Source: Rodentibacter sp. JRC1 (GTDB taxonomy: Bacteria; Pseudomonadota; Gammaproteobacteria; Enterobacterales; Pasteurellaceae). Taken from it: DNA of 64,000 nt. This document shows, piece after piece, positions 53,798 to 63,433 of this stretch. How positions within the stretch are numbered: position 1 is the stretch's first letter; the number at the start of each line of letters is the position of its first letter. A program made the position numbers and the translations under genes. The stretch covers positions 1,240,001 through 1,304,000 of the forward strand of contig NZ_BPWA01000001.1 in assembly GCF_020521555.1 (NCBI RefSeq), read 5' to 3'. Under the pieces are notes generated by a model. That model had not been told where the DNA came from and searched no databases. It was given only the letters and a program-made list of their open reading frames with translations.

Positions 53798-55057
53798 TTA
53801 CTCGTTAGCATAAGGATTTTCTTTTTTTGCCAACCAGACACTTAATACCGCCCAAACCAAGCAAAGGGGAACGGCAAGCCATGAGATGGCGGTTAACGTT
53901 AATCCTGCGCTGACAAGACCGGCATAGCCCCAAGAGCCGATTTGATCGCCGGCACGGTAGATGAGGGTATCAATCACATTTTTCGCTTTATAGCGATCTT
54001 CACGATTAAGGCGGGTGAATAACACCTCTCGTGATGGGCGGGTAAATGCAAAATTGGTCACACGGCGTGCGACTTGCACGAAAACAAAAATAGCAATAGT
54101 GGGTGAGGCGGCGAGTAAAGCGAAACTGCTTGCACTGAAAAGCGGTAAAATGACTAACACAGGTAAAATACCAACGTATTTCATCAATCTTCCCGTTAAA
54201 CCTACTTGAAAAATAAGCGTAAGGCTATTTACCCATAAATCAATATTGGCGAAAAATGCAGTGCGTTCGGCTTTGTTAGTAATATTTGTATTCACTATAT
54301 CCGCTTGTTGGAAATATAAGATAGTGGAAGTGAGTGAATAACATAAAATGAATGCGGAGATGCCAAGTAAATAAGAGGATTGGCAAGTGTGCTTCAATCC
54401 TGCCCAAATGCTGCCGCCGATTTGGTTTTGAATGTTTTGATTATGTTGCACTTGGGGAGTAGCCAAAGCGGAAATACGTTTTGCTGCTTGTACGGCAACT
54501 TCTAATAGCAAGATAGCACACAATAGCCATACGTAATTATTGAAGGTTTTCGCAAATACCGAAATAAAAGCGGATCCGGCAATTCCGCCAAGGGTCGCGC
54601 CCGTACTAAGAAAGCCGAATAGACGTTTGCTTTGTTCCGTACTGAACACATCTGACATTAACGACCAAAATACAGACACGACAAAAAGGTTAAAGACAGA
54701 AACCCAGATGAAAAATAGACGCCCTGTCCAAATTAATAATTCACCGCTTGCCGTCCACATTAATCCGGCAAAAGCGACCAAGTTCAGCATAAAGAAACGG
54801 TAAGCAATGGCGATAAAACGTTCTCGTTGCCAACGTTTGACAAGATAACCATAGAGTGGCGTTAAAGTAAGCATAGCCACTAATGTACCGGTGAAAAGCC
54901 ATTTAAGTTCTCTCACGCCTCCGGCTGCACCGAGTTCATCACGGATAGGTCGTAGCGTGTAATAGGCAAGAAAAAGCGTGAATACATACAACCACGCCCA
55001 AAATATAGCTTGGCGTTCGTTTGGTTTTACATCAATGAGTTTAGATAATTTAAACAT
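53798..55057 (-). CDS. Major facilitator / nucleotide-exchange-like membrane carrier
   Basis: This protein of about 419 residues has roughly 12 helices. The start MFKLSKLIDVKPNERQAIFWAWLY followed by YYTLRPIRDELGAAGG and TLTPLYGYLV resembles MFS carriers distantly related to NTP/NDP exchangers. The C-terminal THVRRVTNF-like region (ARRVTNFAFTRPSREVLFTRL) and the conserved GDQIGSWGY segment are family-like. The substrate is unknown. The ATG at 55057 is chosen over 55099 because the conserved region begins there. The gene is not obviously part of an operon. Confidence 0.72.
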   Translation of the reverse strand: MFKLSKLIDVKPNERQAIFWAWLYVFTLFLAYYTLRPIRDELGAAGGVRELKWLFTGTLVAMLTLTPLYGYLVKRWQRERFIAIAYRFFMLNLVAFAGLMWTASGELLIWTGRLFFIWVSVFNLFVVSVFWSLMSDVFSTEQSKRLFGFLSTGATLGGIAGSAFISVFAKTFNNYVWLLCAILLLEVAVQAAKRISALATPQVQHNQNIQNQIGGSIWAGLKHTCQSSYLLGISAFILCYSLTSTILYFQQADIVNTNITNKAERTAFFANIDLWVNSLTLIFQVGLTGRLMKYVGILPVLVILPLFSASSFALLAASPTIAIFVFVQVARRVTNFAFTRPSREVLFTRLNREDRYKAKNVIDTLIYRAGDQIGSWGYAGLVSAGLTLTAISWLAVPLCLVWAVLSVWLAKKENPYANE

Positions 55058-55151
55058 ATTAAATTCTGAATAAATGTAAGAAAAAGGCGTGTTAGACACG
55101 CCATAAGGTTTTTAAGTGATAATTTCGTTGGAAATTTGTAATCATCTTTGA

Positions 55152-55964
55152 TTATTTTTTATCTTTCCATTCCGGTATGGCTTTTTGGAATTTGCTTACA
55201 TCCACAAAGGGACTGCTTTCCGAGACGTTATAAATGCCGTTTAGATCCGCCTCAACCGCACGTACGGTGGCATCGACGACAGGGTCAATGTGAATGGTGG
55301 AATAACCTTCAATCGGCGCATCAAAACCTGATTTACCACCGTAAATCCAGCCGTAGCGTAAGATCACGGGAGTAAACTTGCCGGCTAAAGTTTGTGCTTC
55401 TAAGTTTTTCATTGCTTGGGTTGATTCGCCATATACGGGATCATTTTCATCAAGTAACGGTGCCGTTTCATTCGGTGCTTTTTCACTTGGCGCATAGAAT
55501 ACAAAGCTTTGTGTGATAAATTTTGGCGTGCCGGCTTTTTCCGCCGCTGTAATGAGGTTGCGTGTGCCTTCCACACGGATGCGGTTATCGCGTTTTAGCC
55601 CTTCCGTCATTTCTTCTTCCTTTAAGCCTTTTGGTAAAGAAGAAAGTTGGCTAATAATCACATCGGGTTTCGCTTCTAAGACGGCTTTTTCCACAGCCGG
55701 TACATCGTAAATGTCCAATACTACCGGTTTCACGCCATTGGTTTCCAAGATTTTAGCTTTATCTGTGCTACGTGTCGTGCCATACACTATATAGCCTTTT
55801 TCGACTAACGCTTTGGTTAATGGCTCGCCGATAACGCCGGTTGCGCCTGCCACAAACACGGTTTTTGATTTCGGTGTCGTTGTATTTTCAGGGGATTTAT
55901 CACAGGCGGTTAAGCTAAGAATGCCAGCTACAAGTGCGGTCAATTTTAGTAGTGTTTTTTTCAT
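55152..55964 (-). CDS. Lipoprotein with NAD(P)-binding Rossmann (extended-SDR-like) domain
   Basis: This 270-residue protein has a clear lipoprotein signal (MKKTLLKLTALVAGILSLTAC, Cys21). The rest is a Rossmann domain with the loop VAGATGVIGEP, TRSTDKAK, DVIISQLSS and a C-terminal substrate-type domain. The position of the usual YxxxK pair reads YGEST, so the catalytic Lys is missing. A dinucleotide-binding fold in an exported lipoprotein is odd, because NAD(P) is scarce in the periplasm. It may have become a binding or structural protein. The function is unknown. Confidence 0.78.
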   Translation of the reverse strand: MKKTLLKLTALVAGILSLTACDKSPENTTTPKSKTVFVAGATGVIGEPLTKALVEKGYIVYGTTRSTDKAKILETNGVKPVVLDIYDVPAVEKAVLEAKPDVIISQLSSLPKGLKEEEMTEGLKRDNRIRVEGTRNLITAAEKAGTPKFITQSFVFYAPSEKAPNETAPLLDENDPVYGESTQAMKNLEAQTLAGKFTPVILRYGWIYGGKSGFDAPIEGYSTIHIDPVVDATVRAVEADLNGIYNVSESSPFVDVSKFQKAIPEWKDKK

Positions 55965-56203
55965 AAGAACCTCTATAAAATATGAAAAATAATAAAATTC
56001 GGTTTGTCTCTAAAAGGGGAAGTTTGCCGGATTTGAGAGGCAAATATGCTTGTATTTTACCAGTTAAAAATTTGCAACAGAAAAGATATTCGTGAAATAC
56101 CAAGAAATACGTGCATTTAGCCGTCTAGATTGTCATCTTATGGTTTTTTCTTTAGAATAACCCCAATTTATTTAGTATTTTACTTTGAACTAAAAGGTAC
56201 GTT

Positions 56204-56521
56204 ATGGCAGATTGGGATGGGAAATATATCAGTCCTTACGCGGAACATGGAAAGAAAAGCGAGCAAGTGAAGAAGATCACGGTGTCGATTCCGATTAAAG
56301 TCTTGGAAATCTTGACGAATGAACGCACCCGTCGCCAATTAAAAAGCCTGCGCCATGCCACAAATAGTGAGTTGCTTTGTGAGGCTTTTCTTCATGCCTT
56401 TACCGGTCAGCCGTTACCGACGGATCTGGATTTAATGAAAGAACGCCATGATGAAATTCCGGAAGATGCAAAAGAAATTATGCGCCAACTGGGGATTGAT
56501 CCGGAAAGTTGGGATTATTAG
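56204..56521 (+). CDS. metJ: Methionine repressor MetJ
   Basis: This 105-residue ribbon-helix-helix repressor contains the DNA-contacting strand [15 protein letters not shown] and the SAM-binding helix [23 protein letters not shown]. With S-adenosylmethionine it represses methionine-synthesis genes at repeats of AGACGTCT. One 7/8 match (AGCCGTCT, 56119-56126) lies 78 bp upstream and could serve autoregulation, but no clear second box is seen. It is convergent with cueR, four bases apart. Confidence 0.97.
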   Translation: MADWDGKYISPYAEHGKKSEQVKKITVSIPIKVLEILTNERTRRQLKSLRHATNSELLCEAFLHAFTGQPLPTDLDLMKERHDEIPEDAKEIMRQLGIDPESWDY

Positions 56522-56524
56522 CCG

Positions 56525-56920
56525 TTAACTTCTTTCTTTTTTTAATCCATTCAAAATTGAACATTCGGGCTGATCATTGCCCTGACAGGCGTTATGCCAT
56601 TGTTGTAGTTCTCCCACCATTTCTTCTAATTGTTTAATTTGTTGTTTTAGCGTGGCGATGTGTTGCGTGGTGAGGGCTTTTACTTCACTGCTATTACGGG
56701 CGGGGTTATCTTGCAAAGCAAGCAATTGTGCTATTTGTTGTAACGAAAAGCCGACATCTCGTGAATGGCGAATAAAATGTAAACGTTCGATGTCCTTCTC
56801 TTCATAATAACGATAACCGGAAAAGTTGCGCTGTGCCGGTTTTAGTAAACCTAATTTCTCATAATCACGAATTTGTTTCGGGGTAAGTCCGCTTAATTTG
56901 GCAGCTTCACTAATATTCAT
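56525..56920 (-). CDS. cueR: Copper-responsive MerR-type activator CueR
   Basis: This 131-residue regulator has an N-terminal MerR helix-turn-helix (LSGLTPKQIRDYEKLGLL), a dimerisation helix (about 75-108) and a metal loop, CQGNDQPEC, whose two Cys residues bind Cu(I). It is divergent from copZ-copA. The promoter between them has the CueR-type dyad and 19-bp spacer, so CueR should activate copper export when Cu(I) rises. Confidence 0.93.
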   Translation of the reverse strand: MNISEAAKLSGLTPKQIRDYEKLGLLKPAQRNFSGYRYYEEKDIERLHFIRHSRDVGFSLQQIAQLLALQDNPARNSSEVKALTTQHIATLKQQIKQLEEMVGELQQWHNACQGNDQPECSILNGLKKERS

Positions 56921-56929
56921 AAAAATACC

Positions 56930-56960
56930 TTGACCTTTACCTAAAGTTAAGGTTTATAGT
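56930..56960 (+). promoter_or_regulatory. CueR-dependent promoter of copZ-copA
   Basis: TTGACC (56930-56935) and TATAGT (56955-56960) are separated by 19 bp. The dyad ACCTT...AAGGT spans the -35 box and most of the spacer, as in known copper-regulated MerR promoters. Confidence 0.85.
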
Positions 56961-57003
56961 AAGCCACCTCTAAATATCATTCAATACTAACAAGGAGAAA
57001 ATA

Positions 57004-57210
57004 ATGAAAAACGTTCGTTTAACGGTAACAGGAATGCATTGCGGCGGTTGTGTAAAAAGCGTAACTCGCGTATTAGAAGAATTAGACGGCGTGGCAAAAG
57101 CAAATGTTGCCCTTGAAGGCTATGCGGATATTCAATTTGATGAAAGTAAAGTATCCGTCCCGCAATTAATTGAAACCATTGAGGATGCAGGTTTTGATGC
57201 AACAGAGTAA
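57004..57210 (+). CDS. copZ: Copper chaperone CopZ (heavy-metal-associated domain)
   Basis: This 68-residue ferredoxin-like HMA domain has the Cu(I)-binding motif MHCGGC at residues 10-15. It delivers copper to CopA. It has an AAGGAG ribosome site, follows the CueR-type promoter, and its 3' end overlaps the probable copA start by 14 bases, so production is coupled. Confidence 0.95.
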   Translation: MKNVRLTVTGMHCGGCVKSVTRVLEELDGVAKANVALEGYADIQFDESKVSVPQLIETIEDAGFDATE

Positions 57211-59365
57211 AAAAATCTCCCTTCAAATTGAAGGGATGACTTGTCAATCTTGCGCCAGTCGAATTGAAAAAGTGCTGAATAAAAAGCCTTTTGTGGAACA
57301 AGCGAATGTCAATTTTGCGGTGGAAGAAGCACAGGTCGTTTTTGATCCGACACAAGCAAGTGCGGATGATATTCTCGGCATTATTCAGAAAACCGGTTTT
57401 AAAGGGAGTTTAAAAACCGATAAACAGCCGCTTTTGCGGGAAGATAAAAAATCCCATTGGCGACTTTGGCTATTGTTGGTGATTAATATTCCGTTTTTAA
57501 TCGGAATGATTGGAATGTTGCTCGGTAACCATCACTTAATGCTACCGCCGATGTGGCAATTTATGCTGGCAACTATTATGCAATTTTGGTTAGCCGTTCC
57601 CTTTTATCGTGGTGCGATTGGCAGTATTCGCGGTGGATTGGCAAATATGGATGTATTGGTGAGCAGTGGCACGCTTACGATTTATCTGTATTCCGTTTAT
57701 ATGTTGTTTTATCACGCTGCACAAGGTCACGATGCGTTACATCACGTGTATTTTGAAGCGTCTGTGATGGTAATTGGTTTTGTAAGCCTTGGTAAATTTC
57801 TAGAAGAGCGAACAAAAAAGCACAGTCTCAATAGTTTGGAATTGTTGTTACGACTTACACCGAAGCAAGTTAGCGTATGGCGTGATGAAATGTGGCAGAG
57901 CATTTCCCTTGATCAAGTAAAAATCGGCGATATATTGCGGGCTAACCATGGGGAGCGTATTGCCGCAGACGGCATTGTGGAGCAAGGAAACGGCTGGTGT
58001 GATGAAAGTCATTTAACCGGTGAATCGATGCCGGAAATGAAACAGGAAAAAAGCCGGGTACTTGCCGGTGCAATGGTAACCGAAGGAAGCTTGACTTATC
58101 GGGCGAATCAACTAGGCGCTCAAACCTTATTGGGCGATATGATGAGCGCATTGTCGGAAGCACAAGGTTCGAAAGCTCCCATTGCGCGTTTTGCCGATAA
58201 AGTGGCAGGTGTTTTTGTCCCTGTTGTGCTTGGTATTTCCATCATCACTTTTATCTTAACCTGGTGGAGCACCGCAGATATCGGAACGGCAATTATTCAC
58301 GCCGTATCCGTATTAGTGATTGCCTGCCCTTGCGCTTTAGGGCTTGCGACACCGGCTGCAATTATGGCAGGAATGGGGAAGGCGGTAAATTCTGGCGTTT
58401 GGTTTAAAGATGCGGCAGCAATGGAACAAGCGGCACATATCAATACCGTTGTGTTAGACAAAACCGGTACGTTAACCACCGGTGAGTTAAACATTGCGGC
58501 AGTATGGCAGCCGGAAAGTGCGGTCGTTTCCGAAGAAGATTTATATCGTATTACCGCAGCCGTGGAACAATATGCCAATCATCCTCTGGCGAAAGCGATT
58601 GTGCGTGAGGCGCAGAAAAAAATCGCCTCAATTCCGACCGCACTTTCGGTGAAAACCGAAGTGGGGGCGGGTATTTCGGCTGAAGTGGAAGGTATCGGGT
58701 TTGTTAAAGTAGGCACGCCGGCATTTTGTGAATTTGATTTACCGAATGATCTGGCGGAGGTATGGAACGTTGCCAGTGTTGTGGCGGTTTCAATTAATGG
58801 AAAAACTGCCGGAGCTTTTGCTTTGACGGATACGTTACGTGAAGAAAGCAAAATCGCGATTAAACGATTGCATCAGCATAACATTCAGGTGATGATAATG
58901 AGCGGCGATCGTCAATCTGTGGTGGATTATGTCGCAAGGCAGCTTGGTATAAAAATGGCATTCGGTCGGCTTTCACCACGTGAAAAAGCAACAAAAATTC
59001 ACCTCTTACAACAAGAAGGAAAAATTGTTGCAATGGTAGGAGATGGCATTAATGATGCGCTAGCACTTGCCATAGCGAATGTGAGTTTTGCGATGAAATC
59101 CGGTTCCGATGTAGCGGAGCATACCGCATCTGCAACGTTAATGCGTCAATCGGTAAACCAGCTCGCAGATGGTATTTTGATTGCGCAAGCCACATTAAAA
59201 AACATCAAGCAAAATCTCTTTTTTGCATTGATTTATAATGTGTTAGGCATTCCGCTTGCGGCATTGGGCTATTTAAATCCGGTGATTGCCGGTGCCGCAA
59301 TGGCATTAAGTTCTATTTCGGTATTAACAAATTCCCTAAGACTTAAACGTCTCAAACTTCATTAG
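57197..59365 (+). CDS. copA: Cu(I)-exporting P1B-type ATPase CopA
   Basis: This 722-residue pump has one N-terminal HMA domain (MTCQSC, residues 14-19), eight helices with the ion-binding CPC (377-379), the phosphorylated Asp421 in DKTGT, and HP (NHPLAKAI). The start at 57197 puts the HMA domain directly at the N-terminus; 57170 is also in frame. The hinge motif usually written GDGINDAPAL reads GDGINDALAL, with Leu for the conserved Pro. A single HMA domain plus separate CopZ is a common arrangement. Confidence 0.95.
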   Translation: MQQSKKISLQIEGMTCQSCASRIEKVLNKKPFVEQANVNFAVEEAQVVFDPTQASADDILGIIQKTGFKGSLKTDKQPLLREDKKSHWRLWLLLVINIPFLIGMIGMLLGNHHLMLPPMWQFMLATIMQFWLAVPFYRGAIGSIRGGLANMDVLVSSGTLTIYLYSVYMLFYHAAQGHDALHHVYFEASVMVIGFVSLGKFLEERTKKHSLNSLELLLRLTPKQVSVWRDEMWQSISLDQVKIGDILRANHGERIAADGIVEQGNGWCDESHLTGESMPEMKQEKSRVLAGAMVTEGSLTYRANQLGAQTLLGDMMSALSEAQGSKAPIARFADKVAGVFVPVVLGISIITFILTWWSTADIGTAIIHAVSVLVIACPCALGLATPAAIMAGMGKAVNSGVWFKDAAAMEQAAHINTVVLDKTGTLTTGELNIAAVWQPESAVVSEEDLYRITAAVEQYANHPLAKAIVREAQKKIASIPTALSVKTEVGAGISAEVEGIGFVKVGTPAFCEFDLPNDLAEVWNVASVVAVSINGKTAGAFALTDTLREESKIAIKRLHQHNIQVMIMSGDRQSVVDYVARQLGIKMAFGRLSPREKATKIHLLQQEGKIVAMVGDGINDALALAIANVSFAMKSGSDVAEHTASATLMRQSVNQLADGILIAQATLKNIKQNLFFALIYNVLGIPLAALGYLNPVIAGAAMALSSISVLTNSLRLKRLKLH

Positions 59366-59370
59366 CAAAA

Positions 59371-59396
59371 GGGCGGAATTTTTTCCGCCCTTCTCT
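59371..59396. terminator. Bidirectional terminator between copA and cpxA
   Basis: GGGCGGAA / TTCCGCCC, an 8-bp stem with TTTT loop. It has AAAA on the left and a T-rich flank on the right, serving convergent copA and cpxA. Confidence 0.85.
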
Positions 59397-60806
59397 TTAT
59401 TCGTTTACCCAAAGCGGTAACGTGATAGTCATCGCTAATCCGCCTAACGGACTTTTTTCCGCCCACACTTTACCCTGATGCCCCTTAACGACATTTGAAA
59501 CGATAGCGAGCCCTAGCCCGGTGCCGCCGGTTGTGCGTGTACGCGTCTCATCAACGCGATAGAATGGATAGAAAATTTTTTTCAATTCTTCCGGATGTAC
59601 CCCGGATCCGTTGTCGTCAATGCGGATCTTCAGGAATTCTTCTTCTTCTTCTTCTTGGATAAAAATATGAAGTTTGATCTTATCCTTTGTATATTTCAGC
59701 GCGTTTCTAATAATATTTTCGACCGCACTTTGTAGTTGATCCTCATTACCATTTAGAAAAATATCGGCATCGTGGGGTAAATCAAAGAATTTTTCAAATT
59801 CAATATGACGCTGTTCAGCTTCGAATATCGCATCTTGTACCACATTATGCCAAATTTTTTCTGCCGGAAAGATGGTTCTTGTTACTTGCGCATTGATTTG
59901 TTGACGGGAGATGAGTAATAACTCATTAATCATTTTATCCATACGTGCAACCTCTTTCTCAATACGCTGAACAGCATTGGTTTCTCCGACTTGATGACGT
60001 AGTAGTGCCGTGGCGAGTTGAAGTCGGGTTAGTGGTGTTTTCATCTCATGGGAAATGGAAGACATTAAGGTTTGTTGGTTTGAGATTAATTCGTTAATCG
60101 CCATTGTCATTCGGTTGAAACGAGTGCCTACTTGGCGTAGTTCCAGTGGGCCGCTATGGTTTAGTTTGGGATCGGTTGTGAAGTTACCCAGTTCTACACG
60201 GTTTGCCGCTTCTTGTAAGCGGGAAATCGGTTTTACGATAGTGTAAGTAAACCACCACAGCAGCGGCGTTGTAATAAATAGGGTTAAAATAAGTAATGTC
60301 AGTGGATTATTCAGCAGATATCGAAGTATCTCTTTATGCGGATCAACACGAGATACGAAGAAGAGTGAAAAGGGTTCATGAAAGTTATTACTTATGTACA
60401 CTTGGAAAGGACCGGCAATTTGGATGTCGTCAAAACTCTTTCGCATTGGGTTTGAAAAATCCGTTGAATTTTCAGCAAAACGATGTACAAGCGGTTTTTC
60501 TTCAGTAAATGCACCGAATACTTCTTTATTATAAGGGTTATAAAGAACAGGGCGGGCTATATCAAACCGCGCAACAGGGAGTAAAGGCGTTTCTGAAAGA
60601 ATGGAGTTAATTTTATGATTGCGGATGACTTCTGTTATTGTTTTTTGGTAGTTTGCAATTTCATTATTTTGTAGCTTAGAGTAAAAACGGTTATCAAAAT
60701 AGGGAAGCGCAAGAATGATTGCGATCATGGCTAAAAAAGCGAACCAAAATACGGCGAAGATGCGAACGGTTAAATGATTCAGACTAAATTTCGTTTTAAG
60801 CTGCAT
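59397..60806 (-). CDS. cpxA: Envelope-stress sensor histidine kinase CpxA
   Basis: This 469-residue kinase has a first helix at about 13-35, a periplasmic domain (about 36-165), a second helix (about 166-190), HAMP, the phosphorylated His253 in ISHEMKTPLTRL, and ATPase motifs (NALKYTKD, DNGSGVHPEE, GTGLGLAIV). It senses misfolded envelope proteins together with CpxR. A run of six GAA codons encodes six Glu near residue 395. It follows cpxR by four bases. Confidence 0.93.
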   Translation of the reverse strand: MQLKTKFSLNHLTVRIFAVFWFAFLAMIAIILALPYFDNRFYSKLQNNEIANYQKTITEVIRNHKINSILSETPLLPVARFDIARPVLYNPYNKEVFGAFTEEKPLVHRFAENSTDFSNPMRKSFDDIQIAGPFQVYISNNFHEPFSLFFVSRVDPHKEILRYLLNNPLTLLILTLFITTPLLWWFTYTIVKPISRLQEAANRVELGNFTTDPKLNHSGPLELRQVGTRFNRMTMAINELISNQQTLMSSISHEMKTPLTRLQLATALLRHQVGETNAVQRIEKEVARMDKMINELLLISRQQINAQVTRTIFPAEKIWHNVVQDAIFEAEQRHIEFEKFFDLPHDADIFLNGNEDQLQSAVENIIRNALKYTKDKIKLHIFIQEEEEEEFLKIRIDDNGSGVHPEELKKIFYPFYRVDETRTRTTGGTGLGLAIVSNVVKGHQGKVWAEKSPLGGLAMTITLPLWVNE

Positions 60807-60810
60807 AAGA

Positions 60811-61521
60811 TTATTTATTAACTAAAAGATAGCCTCGCCCACGTAGGGTTTTAAACCAAGGCAATCCATTTTCTTTCGGTGGTAATTTTTTACGCAAGTT
60901 TGACATATGCATATCGACTGAGCGATCAAACGGAGAAAGTGCTTTCCCTAATGCGCCAATACTTAATTCTTCACGAGTGACTAATTCTCCCGCGGAACGA
61001 ACCAGCTCTCTCAATAATGAAAATTCTGATTCGGTAAGATGGAGATCTTGCGTTTTATAGAACGCTAAGTGATTTTCTAAATGAAGTTTTAATCCGTGGA
61101 AATTTACCCAGCCGTCTTCGTTACTTTGAGAGGAAGGGAGGCTGTTTGATGTTTCATTTGAATCGACACTTCTACGTAGAATCGCTTTAATGCGTGCAAC
61201 TAATTCCCGATCATTAAAGGGTTTTGGTAAATAATCGTCAGCCCCCAGTTCTAAGCCGAGTACGCGATCAATCTCTTCACCACGTGCGCTTAGCATCATA
61301 ACGGGTACGTTGGATTGTTGGCGGATATGTTTAAGTGTTTCGATGCCGTTTAATACCGGCATCATTACATCTAACAAAATTAATGCATAATTTTGATCAA
61401 GTTTATCCAACGCTTCTTGACCGTTGTTAGCCACATCAACAATAAAACCTTCCAGCGAAAGCACTTCCGCAAGTAAGTCTGTTAGTTCGGTATCATCATC
61501 AACGAGTAGAATTTTCGACAT
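60811..61521 (-). CDS. cpxR: Envelope-stress response regulator CpxR
   Basis: This 236-residue OmpR-type regulator has a receiver domain with Asp51 (LILLDVMMP) and a winged helix ending in LRGRGYLLV. The ATG at 61521, preceded by AAGGGG, is preferred over an in-frame TTG six bases upstream. It is cotranscribed with cpxA. bamE, an outer-membrane assembly gene, lies upstream in the same orientation. Confidence 0.95.
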   Translation of the reverse strand: MSKILLVDDDTELTDLLAEVLSLEGFIVDVANNGQEALDKLDQNYALILLDVMMPVLNGIETLKHIRQQSNVPVMMLSARGEEIDRVLGLELGADDYLPKPFNDRELVARIKAILRRSVDSNETSNSLPSSQSNEDGWVNFHGLKLHLENHLAFYKTQDLHLTESEFSLLRELVRSAGELVTREELSIGALGKALSPFDRSVDMHMSNLRKKLPPKENGLPWFKTLRGRGYLLVNK

Positions 61522-61590
61522 TACCAAGCCCCTTATCGTTACGTAATTATCCGCTGAAAGAATGCCTGCAAAGCAGATGACAGGCTAGAA

Positions 61591-62004
61591 TTACCAGAAT
61601 TTCCACCAAGATTTTTTCTGTGTATTGCCATTGCGCTCAATAATCGTGTTATTTTCATTTTGTGAGGCGACTTCAGGCAATGGTTTATCAAGATTGGTTT
61701 CGGTAACAATACCATGTTGATCAAATTTTACGGTAAATGTGTGTTGTTCCGGTGATTGATAGGCGTGCTGCTGTAAAAATACATAGTACCAAGTGAGATT
61801 GTTATAAGGGTCAATCAAAACCGGTGTACCAAGTAAATATTGTACTTGTTGTGTCGTCATACCTTGTTTTACTTGTGCCACATTAGCGGCTTCTAAGTAA
61901 TTCCCTTGTGGCACATCAATACGATAGACCACTTTCTCGATAGTTGAACAAGCCGCTAGACTTAATGCTAATACAGCTGCGCCAAAAATAGTTTTAAATT
62001 GCAT
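61591..62004 (-). CDS. bamE: Outer-membrane assembly lipoprotein BamE
   Basis: This 137-residue SmpA/OmlA lipoprotein has the lipobox LSLAAC (Cys19) and a BamE domain including IDVPQGNYLEAANVAQVKQGMT and LLGTPVLIDPYN. It stabilises the BAM complex that inserts outer-membrane proteins. It lies between ndpA and cpxR, all on the minus strand. A C-terminal tail of about 25 residues after the domain is low complexity. Confidence 0.94.
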   Translation of the reverse strand: MQFKTIFGAAVLALSLAACSTIEKVVYRIDVPQGNYLEAANVAQVKQGMTTQQVQYLLGTPVLIDPYNNLTWYYVFLQQHAYQSPEQHTFTVKFDQHGIVTETNLDKPLPEVASQNENNTIIERNGNTQKKSWWKFW

Positions 62005-62067
62005 TTTCTTTACCTTAATTTCTGCAAATTTTCTAAAATAATATCCAAAGTTACGGGACTTGCCAAA

Positions 62068-63084
62068 CTAATTCTCTGATTTTAGGGATTTTTGTAATTG
62101 GTCTTTTAAATTAGGCGGTAAACCTTTAATGGTTAACTCATCGGATAGCGGATCCCAAAGAATGCGCGTATTAAGCAAATCCGCATCAAAACTTAATGTA
62201 ACGCCTTTACCCGAACCGGAGAATTTTGTGAGCGATTTCAATGCAGAACGTAGCGGTGGGATACTTTCTTCTAAACCGTAATCTTGTGCTTCTGTAAAGG
62301 CGACAAAAGATTGCTCGTTTAGAGTGGGTAAGTTTGCCGAAAGTTCCGTTAATTCAATCTCTTCGCCGCCGCTAAGCTGCCCTTTGCAATACTCAAAAAC
62401 CTGTTTTTTCACTGCTTGGGTTTGCTCTTTATTTAATTCGCCTTGCTCACAATAATCGCTCACCGCTTGTAATAAGCATTGATTCTGTACTTGCGGGTTC
62501 AAACCTTCTTCCGCACCAAGGAAATCCATAAAGAAATCACTGATTTTGCGACCGACACGTCCTTTGATAAAAGTTAAATAGCGGTTGGAGTTCGCATTCA
62601 CTTGCAAATCCGTTAAATTTACCCGTGCGGCAATGTCGAATTGTGTGATGTCGAGGTATTCCGTACGGCGAATATCCAAATGCTCATCTACCAGCATACT
62701 GTGGCGGCTATCAAGTAGCGCAATAAATAAATAGTCGGTCGCTAAAAAATTATACTGGCAGAGAATGAGCGTGCCGCTATCGGCAAAATTGTATTTACTT
62801 AATTCATTTGCGAGCAGTTTGGTGGAAGATTGGCTAAAACCTAAAAATTCAATTTCCTGTTCCAATAAGCGATTCAACTGTTGGGCAAAGATGGAATTTT
62901 CTTGGAATATCCCAAAGGCTTTCGCTTTATTTTGATAACCTTGGTGTAATTGCAACATCATTTGTTCTACTTCCGGCGTGATTGATAGTAGTTCATCACG
63001 CAGAATGCTTTCCATTTTTGTATTTTCATCGTCAGTTTGCTTGATTAGCTGATGTAGTACGATTTGATTAACGCTAATGCTCAT
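62068..63084 (-). CDS. yejK: Nucleoid-associated protein NdpA (YejK)
   Basis: This 338-residue cytoplasmic protein matches the YejK/NdpA family, including [16 protein letters not shown] at the start, [23 protein letters not shown] at about residue 170, and [26 protein letters not shown] at the end. The family binds the nucleoid. It is divergent from yejL and yejM, its usual neighbours. Confidence 0.94.
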   Translation of the reverse strand: MSISVNQIVLHQLIKQTDDENTKMESILRDELLSITPEVEQMMLQLHQGYQNKAKAFGIFQENSIFAQQLNRLLEQEIEFLGFSQSSTKLLANELSKYNFADSGTLILCQYNFLATDYLFIALLDSRHSMLVDEHLDIRRTEYLDITQFDIAARVNLTDLQVNANSNRYLTFIKGRVGRKISDFFMDFLGAEEGLNPQVQNQCLLQAVSDYCEQGELNKEQTQAVKKQVFEYCKGQLSGGEEIELTELSANLPTLNEQSFVAFTEAQDYGLEESIPPLRSALKSLTKFSGSGKGVTLSFDADLLNTRILWDPLSDELTIKGLPPNLKDQLQKSLKSEN

Positions 63085-63213
63085 TTTATTTTCCTTTATT
63101 CAAAAACGTTGCAAATTATAACCGCACTTTTTAATCAAGAAAAAAGAAATTATTTAGGATCTAGGAAATAATCGGGTATGATAGAGCGACTTTTTTCTCT
63201 CATTTTGTATAAA

Positions 63214-63432
63214 ATGGCTCAACATTCAAAGTATTCTGACGCGCAACTCGGCGCAATTGTAAATGATATGATAGCCGTGTTGGAAAAACATAAAGCTCCG
63301 GTCGATTTGTCTCTCATTGCGTTAGGCAATATGGCAAGCAATTTGCTTACCAGCAGTGTGCCGCAAACTCAACGTGAGGTTTTGGCGCAAGCCTTTTCCA
63401 ATGCTTTAATTAACGCGGTAAAAACGCACTAA
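63214..63432 (+). CDS. yejL: UPF0352 protein YejL
   Basis: This 72-residue all-helical protein of unknown function starts MAQHSKYSDAQLGAIVNDM, the family N-terminus. An in-frame ATG at 63178 would add 12 hydrophobic residues not found in the family and was rejected, although neither start has a strong ribosome site. The stop lies one base before yejM, so they are coupled. Confidence 0.9.
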   Translation: MAQHSKYSDAQLGAIVNDMIAVLEKHKAPVDLSLIALGNMASNLLTSSVPQTQREVLAQAFSNALINAVKTH

Positions 63433-63433
63433 T

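Noticed and set aside
56119..56126. AGCCGTCT as a MetJ operator before metJ
   Set aside because: Only one 7/8 match is present and MetJ needs at least two adjacent boxes; the next eight bases match poorly. Mentioned under metJ but not listed as a feature.
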